Below are positions 1-5,457 of a DNA stretch of 5,568 bases, piece by piece; the first letter of the stretch is position 1, and each line of letters opens with the position of its first letter. The DNA is from an uncultured Erysipelotrichales bacterium (GTDB lineage: Bacteria > Bacillota_I > Bacilli_A > Erysipelotrichales > Coprobacillaceae), in NCBI GenBank assembly GCA_910586805.1, contig CAJUJC010000107.1, forward strand, positions 1 through 5,568, in the 5' to 3' direction. The translations under genes were made by a program, and so were the position numbers. The notes beneath the pieces were generated by a model. It was not told where the DNA came from. It saw nothing but the letters and a program-made list of their open reading frames with translations, and ran no database searches.

Positions 1-1
1 T

Positions 2-262
2 TATACGATTGTGGATTTAGGTGGTTCTATTATTGACGTGATTGTAGAACATCCTGTGTATGGACAATTAACTGGGGAACTTCATATTTCTTCTCGTTAT
101 GATGTTGATCAGTTTATGTCAAAAGTCAAAGAAAGTCATGCCAATGCTTTAAGTCAACTTACAAATGGATTACATTTACATACAATTCAATGTCAAAATA
201 AAAATATTTATTTGAGAATTATTGATAAACTTAGTCAAAAGGGATATTTATTTAAAAAATAA
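2..262 (+). CDS. niaR: Niacin-responsive transcriptional repressor NiaR (YrxA family), 3' part only
   Basis: This is the C-terminal end of a gene that begins before the window; the frame is open from base 2, so the GTG at 11 is internal. NiaR is a DNA-binding repressor of NAD-precursor uptake and synthesis genes that senses niacin. It has an N-terminal winged helix-turn-helix (not in the window) and a C-terminal 3H domain that binds metal and ligand. The visible 86 residues match the second half of the 3H domain: an EHPVYG segment (about bases 47-64), an SRYDV segment, and LHLHT with two histidines encoded at 173-175 and 179-181. That His-x-His pair is part of the metal site in the family; the other ligands should lie upstream. 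The protein ends in the usual place, a few residues after a KGYL motif. A terminator follows 7 bases after the stop codon. A predicted niacin transporter with a matching operator lies 1.5 kb downstream, which supports the assignment. Confidence 0.9.
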   Translation, partial: YTIVDLGGSIIDVIVEHPVYGQLTGELHISSRYDVDQFMSKVKESHANALSQLTNGLHLHTIQCQNKNIYLRIIDKLSQKGYLFKK

Positions 263-268
263 TTTATT

Positions 269-309
269 ATGATTTCTTTTTCGCAAAATGAAAAAGAAAT
301 TATTTTTAT
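269..309 (+). terminator. Rho-independent terminator of niaR
   Basis: A perfect 11-bp stem pairs ATTTCTTTTTC (272-282) with GAAAAAGAAAT (290-300) around a 7-base loop. It can be extended outwards by one G-T and two A-T pairs. A T-rich tract (301-309) follows. The stem holds only two G-C pairs, but its length and position just after the niaR stop codon fit a terminator. It separates niaR from the next gene. Confidence 0.8.
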
Positions 310-317
310 AAAGAGAG

Positions 318-326
318 TGCTATAAT
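318..326 (+). promoter_or_regulatory. Extended -10 promoter of the MATE gene
   Basis: TGCTATAAT has a perfect TATAAT (321-326) preceded by the TGN extension. No good -35 box lies 16-18 bases upstream, where the niaR terminator sits; an extended -10 can compensate. Transcription would start near 332-333, leaving a leader of about 20 bases that holds just the ribosome site. No NiaR-like palindrome is seen here. Confidence 0.6.
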
Positions 327-337
327 GAAAATCAAAT

Positions 338-344
338 GAGGGGG
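338..344 (+). promoter_or_regulatory. Ribosome binding site that fixes the GTG start of the MATE gene
   Basis: GAGGGGG lies 8 bases before the GTG at 353, an ideal distance. The nearer ATG at 345 directly abuts the site and reaches a stop codon after two codons. The next in-frame ATG (377) has no ribosome site. GTG at 353 is therefore the best start. Confidence 0.7.
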
Positions 345-352
345 ATGAGATA

Positions 353-1708
353 GTGAGTGCTAAAAAACAAATAGATATGCTTAATGGCTCTATATGGGAT
401 AAGATCATTTTATTTGCTTTACCTTTAGCAGCAAGTAGTATTTTACAACAATTATTTAATGCAGCAGATGTAGCAGTTGTTGGTCATTTTTCAGGGAGTA
501 TTGCTTTAGCTGCTGTTGGGGCGAATAGTTCAGTTATTAATTTATTGGTTAATTTGTTTGTAGGGTTGTCAGTTGGATCCAATGTTGTTGTCGCTTCTTA
601 TATTGGGCAAAATGATGAAAAAAGAACAAGTAAGGCTGTACATACTTCTATTTTGTTATCAATTATAAGTGGTTTGGTATTAGTCGTGATTGGACTTGTA
701 TTTGCAAGACCTATTTTAGAATTAATATCTACACCTGAAGATATCTTAGACTTGGCTGTACTTTATTTACAAATATATTTTTCTGGTATGCCTTTTATTA
801 TGTTATATAACTTTACTTCAGCTATTTTAAGAAGTAAAGGCGATACAAAAAGACCTTTAATTTCATTATTGGTTTCAGGAATTATTAATGTTTTATTAAA
901 TTTATTCTTTGTTGCAGTGTTAAAAATGAGTGTTGAAGGGGTTGCCATTGCAACTGTTATTTCTAATGTGATTAGTTCTTTAATGTTGATGTATTTTTTA
1001 ATGCATGAAACTGATGCTTTAAAGGTAGACTTACATCAATTACATATTGATTTAGATATTTTAAAACGAATTGCAAAAATTGGTATTCCAGCAGGACTAC
1101 AAGGAATTGTTTTCTCTATTTCAAATGTTGTTATTCAAACAGCAGTCAATGCTTTAGGTTCAGCTGCAGTTGCTGCAAGTGCTGCTGCCTTAAATCTTGA
1201 ATACTTTGCATACTTTGTATGTAGTGCATTTGCTCAAGCAGCAACAACTTTTATTGGTCAAAACTATGCTGCTAAGAAATATGAACGTTGTAAACAAATT
1301 ACAAGATGGTCATTTATTCTTGGTACCATTTGTACATCCGTTGTATGTATTATTTTTATCCTTGCACATAAATTCTTTATTTCTTTCTTTACAAGTGATT
1401 TGACTGTTGCACAATTTGCATATACAAGAATTTATATTATTTTATCATTTGAATTATTAAATATGATTATTGAAATTATCTCTGGATGTTTAAGAGGAAT
1501 TGGATATTCGACAATTCCTGCAATCATTTGTGTGGCTGGTATTTGTGGAATCAGAATTTTCTATATTTATACAATTTACCCATCTATTGCTTCTTATGCA
1601 AATTTAATGTGGATTTATCCCATTAGTTGGGTATTTACATCAGGTGCTTTGATTATTGCATATCTTATTTTACAAAAAAAGGCATATTATGTAGAAACAT
1701 TATCTTAA
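353..1708 (+). CDS. MATE family multidrug/cation antiporter
   Basis: This encodes a 451-residue inner-membrane transporter of the MATE (multi-antimicrobial extrusion) family, which exports organic cations, drugs or metabolites in exchange for Na+ or H+. The length is typical, and the chain is almost continuous hydrophobic segments consistent with 12 helices in two homologous halves. The halves show matching motifs: GQNDEKR (85-91) and GQNYAAKKYE (302-311) after the second and eighth helices, and LRSKGDTKRP (159-168) and LRGIGYSTIP (380-389) after the fourth and tenth. The GDTKRP form is characteristic of the large DinF/NorM-like Firmicute MATE branch. Substrate cannot be read from sequence. 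The start is GTG, chosen from the ribosome site at 338-344. The gene lies between niaR and niaX in the same direction but has its own promoter and is bounded by terminators, so it is probably a separate transcription unit. A role in niacin physiology would be speculation. Confidence 0.93.
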   Translation: MSAKKQIDMLNGSIWDKIILFALPLAASSILQQLFNAADVAVVGHFSGSIALAAVGANSSVINLLVNLFVGLSVGSNVVVASYIGQNDEKRTSKAVHTSILLSIISGLVLVVIGLVFARPILELISTPEDILDLAVLYLQIYFSGMPFIMLYNFTSAILRSKGDTKRPLISLLVSGIINVLLNLFFVAVLKMSVEGVAIATVISNVISSLMLMYFLMHETDALKVDLHQLHIDLDILKRIAKIGIPAGLQGIVFSISNVVIQTAVNALGSAAVAASAAALNLEYFAYFVCSAFAQAATTFIGQNYAAKKYERCKQITRWSFILGTICTSVVCIIFILAHKFFISFFTSDLTVAQFAYTRIYIILSFELLNMIIEIISGCLRGIGYSTIPAIICVAGICGIRIFYIYTIYPSIASYANLMWIYPISWVFTSGALIIAYLILQKKAYYVETLS

Positions 1709-1727
1709 AGATAGTGTTTTTTCTTTT
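1695..1727 (+). terminator. Rho-independent terminator of the MATE gene, containing its stop codon
   Basis: An 11-bp stem pairs AAACATTATCT (1695-1705) with AGATAGTGTTT (1709-1719), with one T-G wobble. The 3-base loop (1706-1708) is exactly the TAA stop codon of the MATE gene. The last three U residues of the right arm lead straight into TTTCTTTT, giving a strong U-tract. It isolates the MATE gene from the niaX promoter, which begins 9 bases later. Confidence 0.85.
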
Positions 1728-1735
1728 AAAATATA

Positions 1736-1763
1736 TTGACAATATTTCCATTTGACATATAAT
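1736..1763 (+). promoter_or_regulatory. Consensus sigma-70/SigA promoter of niaX
   Basis: TTGACA (1736-1741) and TATAAT (1758-1763) are both perfect consensus boxes, separated by 16 bp. The predicted transcription start is about 1770-1771, the first base of the palindromic operator. A promoter this strong suits a gene kept off by a repressor and fully induced when the ligand is lacking. Confidence 0.85.
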
Positions 1764-1770
1764 AGTCATA

Positions 1771-1790
1771 ACATGTGTCATGACATATGT
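1771..1790 (+). promoter_or_regulatory. Predicted NiaR operator (20-bp palindrome)
   Basis: ACATGTGTCATGACATATGT is an inverted repeat with 9 of 10 base pairs matching, centred between 1780 and 1781 on GTCATGAC; only the fifth pair (1775/1786) fails. It occupies about +1 to +20 of the niaX transcript, between promoter and ribosome site, where a bound dimer would block initiation. The downstream gene looks like a niacin transporter and niaR itself is nearby, so NiaR is the natural ligand. That assignment is inference: I could not compare the site with a published NiaR motif. The imperfect symmetry and the position outside the T-rich terminators argue against a hairpin terminator. Confidence 0.78.
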
Positions 1791-1792
1791 AG

Positions 1793-1798
1793 AAGGAG
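1793..1798 (+). promoter_or_regulatory. Ribosome binding site that fixes the niaX start
   Basis: AAGGAG lies 8 bases before the ATG at 1807. The frame is open further upstream to an ATG at 1780, but that codon lies inside the operator and upstream of this ribosome site, so it is not the start. Confidence 0.85.
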
Positions 1799-1806
1799 AG
1801 GAAATT

Positions 1807-2379
1807 ATGAATACACACAAGAAAATATATACACTCATGCTATCAGCTTTATTGGTTGCTGTTGGGACAGTCATCCCTATGTTTATGCCAAAGGTTATTA
1901 TTGGTCCTATGTCATTTACTTTAGCATCTCATGTTGCTGTTATGATTGCTATTTTTATTTCACCACAAGTTAGTATCATTGTTGCTTTAGGAACAACTTT
2001 AGGATTTTTTGTTTCAGGAACACCTTTTATTGTTGTATTAAGAGCATTAAGTCATATTGTTTGGGCTTTTGCAGGTGGAATGTATATTAAAAAACATCCT
2101 ATGACTTTTGAATCACCATCAAAAACATTTATTTTTAATATTATCATTGCACTATTACATGCTATTGGAGAAATCATTGTTGTTATACCATTCTATATGG
2201 GAACAATGGATGTTCATTCATTTATCTATATGGTATTTGGACTTGTAGGAATTGGAACAGCAATTCATAGTGCTATTGATTTTATGGTATCCTTACTTGT
2301 ATGGAAAGCATTATCAAAAAATGCAAGTATTGTTAGTATTTCTAATGTTAAAAAAGTTTATTTCATTAAACAAGCATAA
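1807..2379 (+). CDS. niaX: Niacin ECF transporter substrate-binding S component NiaX
   Basis: This encodes a 190-residue integral membrane protein with about six hydrophobic segments, the size and shape of S components of energy-coupling-factor (group II) vitamin importers. The S component binds the vitamin and works with the shared EcfA/EcfA'/EcfT module, which is not in this window and is normally encoded elsewhere. Sequence features I associate with NiaX are the MPKVIIGPMSFTLASHVAVMIAIF stretch (about residues 27-50), FISPQVSIIVALGTTLGFF (50-68), LRALSHIVWA (78-87) and a conserved-looking LLHAIGE segment (116-122). The short basic N-terminus followed by a long hydrophobic helix is also typical. 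The start is ATG 1807, set by the ribosome site at 1793-1798. A consensus promoter and palindromic operator precede the gene, so expression is probably repressed by NiaR when niacin is plentiful. The operator and the nearby niaR raise confidence in niacin rather than another vitamin as substrate. Confidence 0.83.
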   Translation: MNTHKKIYTLMLSALLVAVGTVIPMFMPKVIIGPMSFTLASHVAVMIAIFISPQVSIIVALGTTLGFFVSGTPFIVVLRALSHIVWAFAGGMYIKKHPMTFESPSKTFIFNIIIALLHAIGEIIVVIPFYMGTMDVHSFIYMVFGLVGIGTAIHSAIDFMVSLLVWKALSKNASIVSISNVKKVYFIKQA

Positions 2380-2390
2380 TTTATTTTATA

Positions 2391-2437
2391 AAAAAGAAAT
2401 TTCGACTCTATAATGAATAGAAGAGGAATTTCTTTTT
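2391..2437 (+). terminator. Terminator of niaX (symmetrical, may act on both strands)
   Basis: AAAAAGAAATT (2391-2401) pairs perfectly with AATTTCTTTTT (2427-2437). A T-G and a C-G pair extend the stem inwards, and a small inner TCTAT/ATAGA hairpin (2407-2421) lies in the loop. The right arm ends in five T residues. Because the left arm starts with a run of A, the structure reads similarly on the minus strand and could back up rnmV termination in this convergent gap. Confidence 0.72.
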
Positions 2438-2444
2438 ATTGAGT

Positions 2445-2486
2445 AAAAAAAGATTTCTAATCCTATCACATAGAATTAAAAAATCT
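2445..2486 (-). terminator. Rho-independent terminator of rnmV
   Basis: Read on the minus strand, AGATTT (2486-2481) pairs with AAATCT (2456-2451), and an inner TAATTCTAT/ATAGGATTA stem of 9 bp (one T-G wobble) closes on a GTG loop. A run of seven T residues (2451-2445) follows. The first two bases of the stem are the last two bases of the rnmV TAG stop codon. Together with the niaX terminator it insulates the two converging genes. Confidence 0.82.
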
Positions 2487-3018
2487 AATCTATTTTCTCT
2501 TTTTCTAGTTTATTAATAATATCCTCTTTTGTAATATGAGCCATATTCAACCTTTTAAATAAAGTTTTAGCATTTCCATATCCTAAATGAAATAAATCAT
2601 ATATATATAGTCTTTTTTGTTTATCACCAATAATATCCAAAGAAATAAATTCATTCCAACTTATAGATTCTTCAGTTGAATCAAATGAAACAACATGATT
2701 TAAAGCATTAATAATTGCTTCTTCTCTTGCTTCAGCAATACCTAATTTCTTTTCACCAATAGCATCTTTCTTACTCACAAATGTATGTTTTGCCTCAGGA
2801 ATCCTTTCCATAATTTTATGTCTAATTTGCATACCAGGATAATCAGGATCTGTTAAAACAATCACACCTCTTGTCTTTTGAGCCTGTTCTATAAAATCTA
2901 AAACATGTTCATCTATCCCTAAACCATGAGTTTCTATTGTATCAGCATCAAATAACTTTTTAATAATTGCAGTATCTGTCTTTCCTTCTACAACAATCAC
3001 TTCTTTAATTTTCTTCAT
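2485..3018 (-). CDS. rnmV: Ribonuclease M5 (5S rRNA maturase)
   Basis: This encodes a 177-residue cytoplasmic endonuclease that cleaves both sides of the double-stranded 5S rRNA precursor, in B. subtilis with ribosomal protein L18 as partner. The N-terminal Toprim domain (about 1-100) shows IVVEGKTD (8-15), with Glu11 as predicted catalytic acid, and LTDPDYPGMQIR (55-66), with Asp57 and Asp59 as metal ligands. The C-terminal half (about 117-177) matches the RNase M5-specific domain: WNEFISLDIIGD and LGYGNAKTLFKRLN. The length is close to the roughly 186 residues usual in Bacillus. I chose ATG 3018 with the ribosome site GGTGAT (3027-3022). The longer frame from TTG 3057 would start inside the terminator of the upstream gene and add an unconvincing leader. 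The usual neighbours rsmA/ksgA and tatD are absent; the upstream neighbour is a lipoprotein gene with its own terminator, and niaX converges from downstream. Confidence 0.93.
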   Translation of the reverse strand: MKKIKEVIVVEGKTDTAIIKKLFDADTIETHGLGIDEHVLDFIEQAQKTRGVIVLTDPDYPGMQIRHKIMERIPEAKHTFVSKKDAIGEKKLGIAEAREEAIINALNHVVSFDSTEESISWNEFISLDIIGDKQKRLYIYDLFHLGYGNAKTLFKRLNMAHITKEDIINKLEKEKID

Positions 3019-3033
3019 ATCATCACCAACATT

Positions 3034-3061
3034 ATTATAAAACAAAAAAGAAATCAATCAA
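3034..3061 (-). promoter_or_regulatory. Possible rnmV promoter inside the upstream terminator
   Basis: On the minus strand TTGATT (3061-3056) and a perfect TATAAT (3039-3034) are 16 bp apart. The -35 box and part of the spacer overlap the lipoprotein gene's terminator hairpin. Transcription would start near 3027, leaving almost no leader before the ribosome site, so this may instead be a chance match. In that case rnmV would depend on read-through from the lipoprotein gene. Confidence 0.4.
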
Positions 3062-3072
3062 TGATTTCTTTT
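3044..3072 (-). terminator. Rho-independent terminator of the lipoprotein gene
   Basis: Read on the minus strand, AAAAGAAATCA (3072-3062) pairs perfectly over 11 bp with TGATTTCTTTT (3056-3046) around the loop TTGAT. The T-run continues to 3044. The first two bases of the stem (3072-3071) are the last two of the TAA stop codon. The stem is very similar in sequence to those of the niaR and niaX terminators. Confidence 0.8.
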
Positions 3073-3526
3073 ACTTTAATCCTCTAAAAACACTTAAAAC
3101 ATCTTCTGAAACGCCATCACTTACAATAACCATGTGCCCATTCACTTCTACCTTTGCATCTTTACCATCAACATTAATTTTCTTATCTTTCATAATCTTA
3201 TTGAACTCATCTCCATCAACGAAACGATAAACATCAATATTACCATTTTCAGTTGTATAACGATAACCTTCAACACCCCCGATAGATGTTGCATCAATAG
3301 ATGATTTTGTAGAATAATTAAGATTTTTTCCTTCTAATGCATTCTCAAAATTATCATACCAATTGTCCACATCATTATCTACGCTATCATTTGCGTTTCC
3401 AACACCATCTTCATTCGTTATTGTATTATTATCAGAAACTTTATTGTTGTTAGTATCAGTTCTATCATCATTTCCACAACCTGTTAAAAAAGTCATACAT
3501 AGCATAAAAATTAATAATTTTTTCAT
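3071..3526 (-). CDS. Small secreted lipoprotein of unknown function
   Basis: This encodes a 151-residue predicted lipoprotein. Residues 1-16 are a short signal peptide (two lysines, then a hydrophobic core), ending in the lipobox LTGC with the lipidated Cys17. The protein should therefore be anchored on the outer face of the membrane. Residues 18-55 are an Asn/Asp/Thr-rich, acidic low-complexity linker. Residues 56-151 form a probable small folded domain with alternating polar and hydrophobic strands (GYRYTTENGNIDVYRF at 87-102, AKVEVNGHMVIVSDG at 124-138) and a final DVLSVFRGLK. I do not recognise this domain. I chose ATG 3526, which lies 10 bases after GGAG (3540-3537). A TTG at 3535 lies one base from that site, too close to be used. 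The gene is divergent from the HAD/peptidase operon, about 100 bp apart, and upstream of rnmV. No clear promoter was found; GATAAT near 3549-3554 is only a weak candidate. Confidence 0.82.
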   Translation of the reverse strand: MKKLLIFMLCMTFLTGCGNDDRTDTNNNKVSDNNTITNEDGVGNANDSVDNDVDNWYDNFENALEGKNLNYSTKSSIDATSIGGVEGYRYTTENGNIDVYRFVDGDEFNKIMKDKKINVDGKDAKVEVNGHMVIVSDGVSEDVLSVFRGLK

Positions 3527-3596
3527 TTTTTTCAATCTCCTTTACATCATTATCATGCACACTTTTTACAAAAGATATACATACTTTTTAAATTTA

Positions 3597-3605
3597 TGTT
3601 ATAGT
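3597..3605 (+). promoter_or_regulatory. Extended -10 promoter of the HAD/peptidase operon
   Basis: TGTTATAGT carries the TGN extension and a -10 box with one mismatch to TATAAT. A weak -35 candidate, TATACA (3576-3581), lies 18 bases upstream. The transcript would start near 3611-3612, just before AGGAGG, again giving a very short leader. Confidence 0.55.
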
Positions 3606-3614
3606 ATAAAAAGC

Positions 3615-3620
3615 AGGAGG
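3615..3620 (+). promoter_or_regulatory. Perfect AGGAGG ribosome site of the HAD gene
   Basis: AGGAGG lies 6 bases before the ATG at 3627. The reading frame stays open upstream to 3363, opposite the lipoprotein gene. That extension precedes this site and the promoter, and would encode a non-homologous Ser/Leu-rich leader, so it is rejected. Confidence 0.9.
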
Positions 3621-3626
3621 AAATAT

Positions 3627-4310
3627 ATGAAAAAATATCAAACTTTATTATTTGATGCTGATGGAACTTTACTAGATTTTGATAAAACTGAATATCATGC
3701 ATTAAAATTAACATTTGAAAAACATCATATTCAATTTACACAAGAGATATTTGAAATATACGAAAAAATTAATAAAAAGCTTTGGAAAGATTTTGAAAAT
3801 GGTATTATTGACAAAAAAACTGTTGTTTATACACGTTTTGTAGAACTTTTTAAAAAATTAAACACTGATGATGATGGCATTCTTTTTGAAGATGAATACC
3901 AAGCAGCTCTTGGAGAAGGACATTTTTTACTAGATGGCGTTCATGAGGTTTTAGCAAAACTTTCAAAAGATTATGAATTATATATTGTAACAAATGGTGT
4001 TATTCAAACACAATATAGTCGTTTAAAAGGTACTGATATTCAAAAGTATTTTAAGGATATTTTTGTATCAGAAGAAATTGGTTATCAAAAACCTAAAAGA
4101 GAATATTTTGATTTTTGTTTTCAAAAAATTGATAATTTTGATAAAGATAAAGCTTTAATTATTGGTGATTCTTTATCTAGTGATATTCAAGGAGGAATCA
4201 ATGTTGGGATAGATACATGTTGGATCAATCCAAAACATGATAAAAAACCTCAAGATATGGATATAACTTATATAATAGACAGTGTAAAAGATTTATTAGA
4301 AATATTATAG
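3627..4310 (+). CDS. HAD-superfamily hydrolase, YjjG/YfnB-type (deoxy)nucleotidase
   Basis: This encodes a 227-residue cytoplasmic phosphatase. All four HAD motifs are intact: motif I FDADGTLL (9-16), with nucleophile Asp10 and acid/base Asp12; motif II VTNG (121-124), with Thr122; motif III GYQKPKREYF (152-161), with Lys155; and motif IV GDSLSSD (180-186), with Asp181 and Asp186 binding Mg2+. The helical cap between about 17 and 95 makes it a C1-cap enzyme. The pattern YQTLLFDADGTLLDFDKTE, the GDSLSSDIQGG motif and the INPKHDKKP segment (200-208) match the YjjG/YfnB group. Members of that group remove phosphate from nucleoside monophosphates and, in E. coli YjjG, non-canonical pyrimidine nucleotides. 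Exact substrate cannot be read from sequence, and a general sugar-phosphate or phosphoglycolate-like phosphatase remains possible. It is first in an operon with the M42 peptidase, 11 bases apart. No functional link between the two is obvious. Confidence 0.9.
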   Translation: MKKYQTLLFDADGTLLDFDKTEYHALKLTFEKHHIQFTQEIFEIYEKINKKLWKDFENGIIDKKTVVYTRFVELFKKLNTDDDGILFEDEYQAALGEGHFLLDGVHEVLAKLSKDYELYIVTNGVIQTQYSRLKGTDIQKYFKDIFVSEEIGYQKPKREYFDFCFQKIDNFDKDKALIIGDSLSSDIQGGINVGIDTCWINPKHDKKPQDMDITYIIDSVKDLLEIL

Positions 4311-4321
4311 GAGAGAGAATA

Positions 4322-5344
4322 ATGAATGAATATATATTAAAGATTTTAAAAGATATTATGGCTATTGATAGTCCTTCTGGTTATACAAAAGAAGTTATGA
4401 CTTATTGTGAAAAAGAAGCTCAACAGTTAGGATTTGAAACAAAAAATGCAAATAATGGAAATTTAGAAATTTATATAAAAGGACAGGATGAATATACAGT
4501 TGGATTTTGTGCTCATGTTGATACTTTAGGTTTAATGGTAAGAAGTATAAATAATGATGGAACTTTGTGTTTTACAAGTGTTGGTGGTCCTATTATTCCT
4601 ACACTAGATGGAGAATATTGTCGTATTATCACAAGAAATAAACAAATTTATACAGGCACAATTTTATCTAATTCACCTGCTGCTCATGTATTTAAGGATT
4701 CAAAAACTGCAAGTAGAAGTGAAGAAACAATGCATATACGTATTGATGAAATGGTCAAAAATAAAGAAGATGTTTTAAAACTTGGTATTCAAAATGGAGA
4801 TTATATAGCTTTTGATACAAAAACAGAAATGACTCCTTCAGGATTTATCAAATCAAGATTTTTAGATGATAAAATGAGTGTTGCAATTTTATTTGGTGTT
4901 TTAAAAGAACTATCTACAAAGAAGATAAAACCACAACATAATTTGGTTTTTGTAATTTCTTCTTTTGAAGAAGTTGGACATGGAAGTAGTTATATTCCTT
5001 CTTGTATCGATGAACTTATTGCAGTAGATATGGGATGTATTGGTAAAGATTTGTCATGTAGTGAATATGATGTGAGTATTTGTGCTAAAGATTCAAGTGG
5101 TCCTTATCATTATGACATCACAACAAAATTAATCGAACTTGCAAAGGATAATAAACTTCAATATGCTGTAGATATATATCCAATGTACAGTAGTGATGTT
5201 TCAGCAGCTTTAAGAGGTGGACAAAATATTAAAGGAGCTTTAATTGGACCTGGTGTTCATGCTTCTCATGGTATGGAAAGAACTCATATCCAAGCTGTGG
5301 AAAATACATTTAAATTAGTTTTATCATATATTGAAGCTGTATAA
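4322..5344 (+). CDS. M42-family metallo-aminopeptidase
   Basis: This encodes a 340-residue cytoplasmic peptidase of the M42 family (tetrahedral aminopeptidases, related to FrvX/YsdC/PepA of Firmicutes). These form large oligomers that trim peptides, with two bound metal ions. Candidate ligands are all present: His65 and Asp67 in CAHVDTLG; Asp182 in the RFLDDKMS segment, the likely bridging residue; Glu216 (general base) and Glu217 in SSFEEVGHG; Asp236 in AVDMG; and His316 in HASHGMERTH. Residues about 70-170 form the inserted PDZ-like dimerisation domain. Length is normal. The gene starts at ATG 4322; its ribosome site TAGGAGAG (4308-4315) shares the TAG stop codon of the HAD gene, which suggests translational coupling. 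It ends with tandem TAA TAA. The substrate preference (acidic, hydrophobic or basic N-terminal residue) cannot be inferred. The family has been annotated as endoglucanase or cellulase M, which is misleading. Confidence 0.92.
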   Translation: MNEYILKILKDIMAIDSPSGYTKEVMTYCEKEAQQLGFETKNANNGNLEIYIKGQDEYTVGFCAHVDTLGLMVRSINNDGTLCFTSVGGPIIPTLDGEYCRIITRNKQIYTGTILSNSPAAHVFKDSKTASRSEETMHIRIDEMVKNKEDVLKLGIQNGDYIAFDTKTEMTPSGFIKSRFLDDKMSVAILFGVLKELSTKKIKPQHNLVFVISSFEEVGHGSSYIPSCIDELIAVDMGCIGKDLSCSEYDVSICAKDSSGPYHYDITTKLIELAKDNKLQYAVDIYPMYSSDVSAALRGGQNIKGALIGPGVHASHGMERTHIQAVENTFKLVLSYIEAV

Positions 5345-5361
5345 TAAAATAGAGTTAAAAG

Positions 5362-5394
5362 ACAATGTTTATCATATTGATAACATTGTTTTTT
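5362..5394 (+). terminator. Rho-independent terminator of the HAD/M42 operon
   Basis: ACAATGTTTATCA (5362-5374) pairs with TGATAACATTGT (5378-5389) through 12 pairs with one bulged T, closing on the loop TAT. A run of six T residues (5389-5394) follows, and A-T pairs extend the base of the stem. It lies 18 bases after the M42 stop codon. Confidence 0.85.
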
Positions 5395-5457
5395 ATATAG
5401 TGAGAAATTATTGAGAATAAATTTGGAAAAATATGAGACATTTATGTATTGACTTTA

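Noticed and set aside
345..353. Three-codon ATG-AGA-TAG mini reading frame overlapping the MATE GTG start
   Set aside because: Its ATG touches the ribosome site with no spacing, so initiation there is unlikely; probably chance.
763..948. Minus-strand open frame inside the MATE gene, plus similar frames at 1197-1403, 1665-1874 and 1752-1973
   Set aside because: They are shadows of the MATE and niaX genes, lack ribosome sites, and have no recognisable protein features.
1780..1806. Earlier ATG for niaX
   Set aside because: This ATG is inside the palindromic operator and upstream of the ribosome site; ATG 1807 has ideal spacing.
3019..3057. TTG start adding 13 residues to RNase M5
   Set aside because: It falls within the preceding terminator hairpin with no ribosome site; the shorter start matches the family's N-terminus.
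3363..3626. 88-codon upstream extension of the HAD reading frame
   Set aside because: It lies antisense to the lipoprotein gene, precedes the promoter and the AGGAGG site, and encodes a leader not seen in HAD proteins; motif I begins right after ATG 3627.
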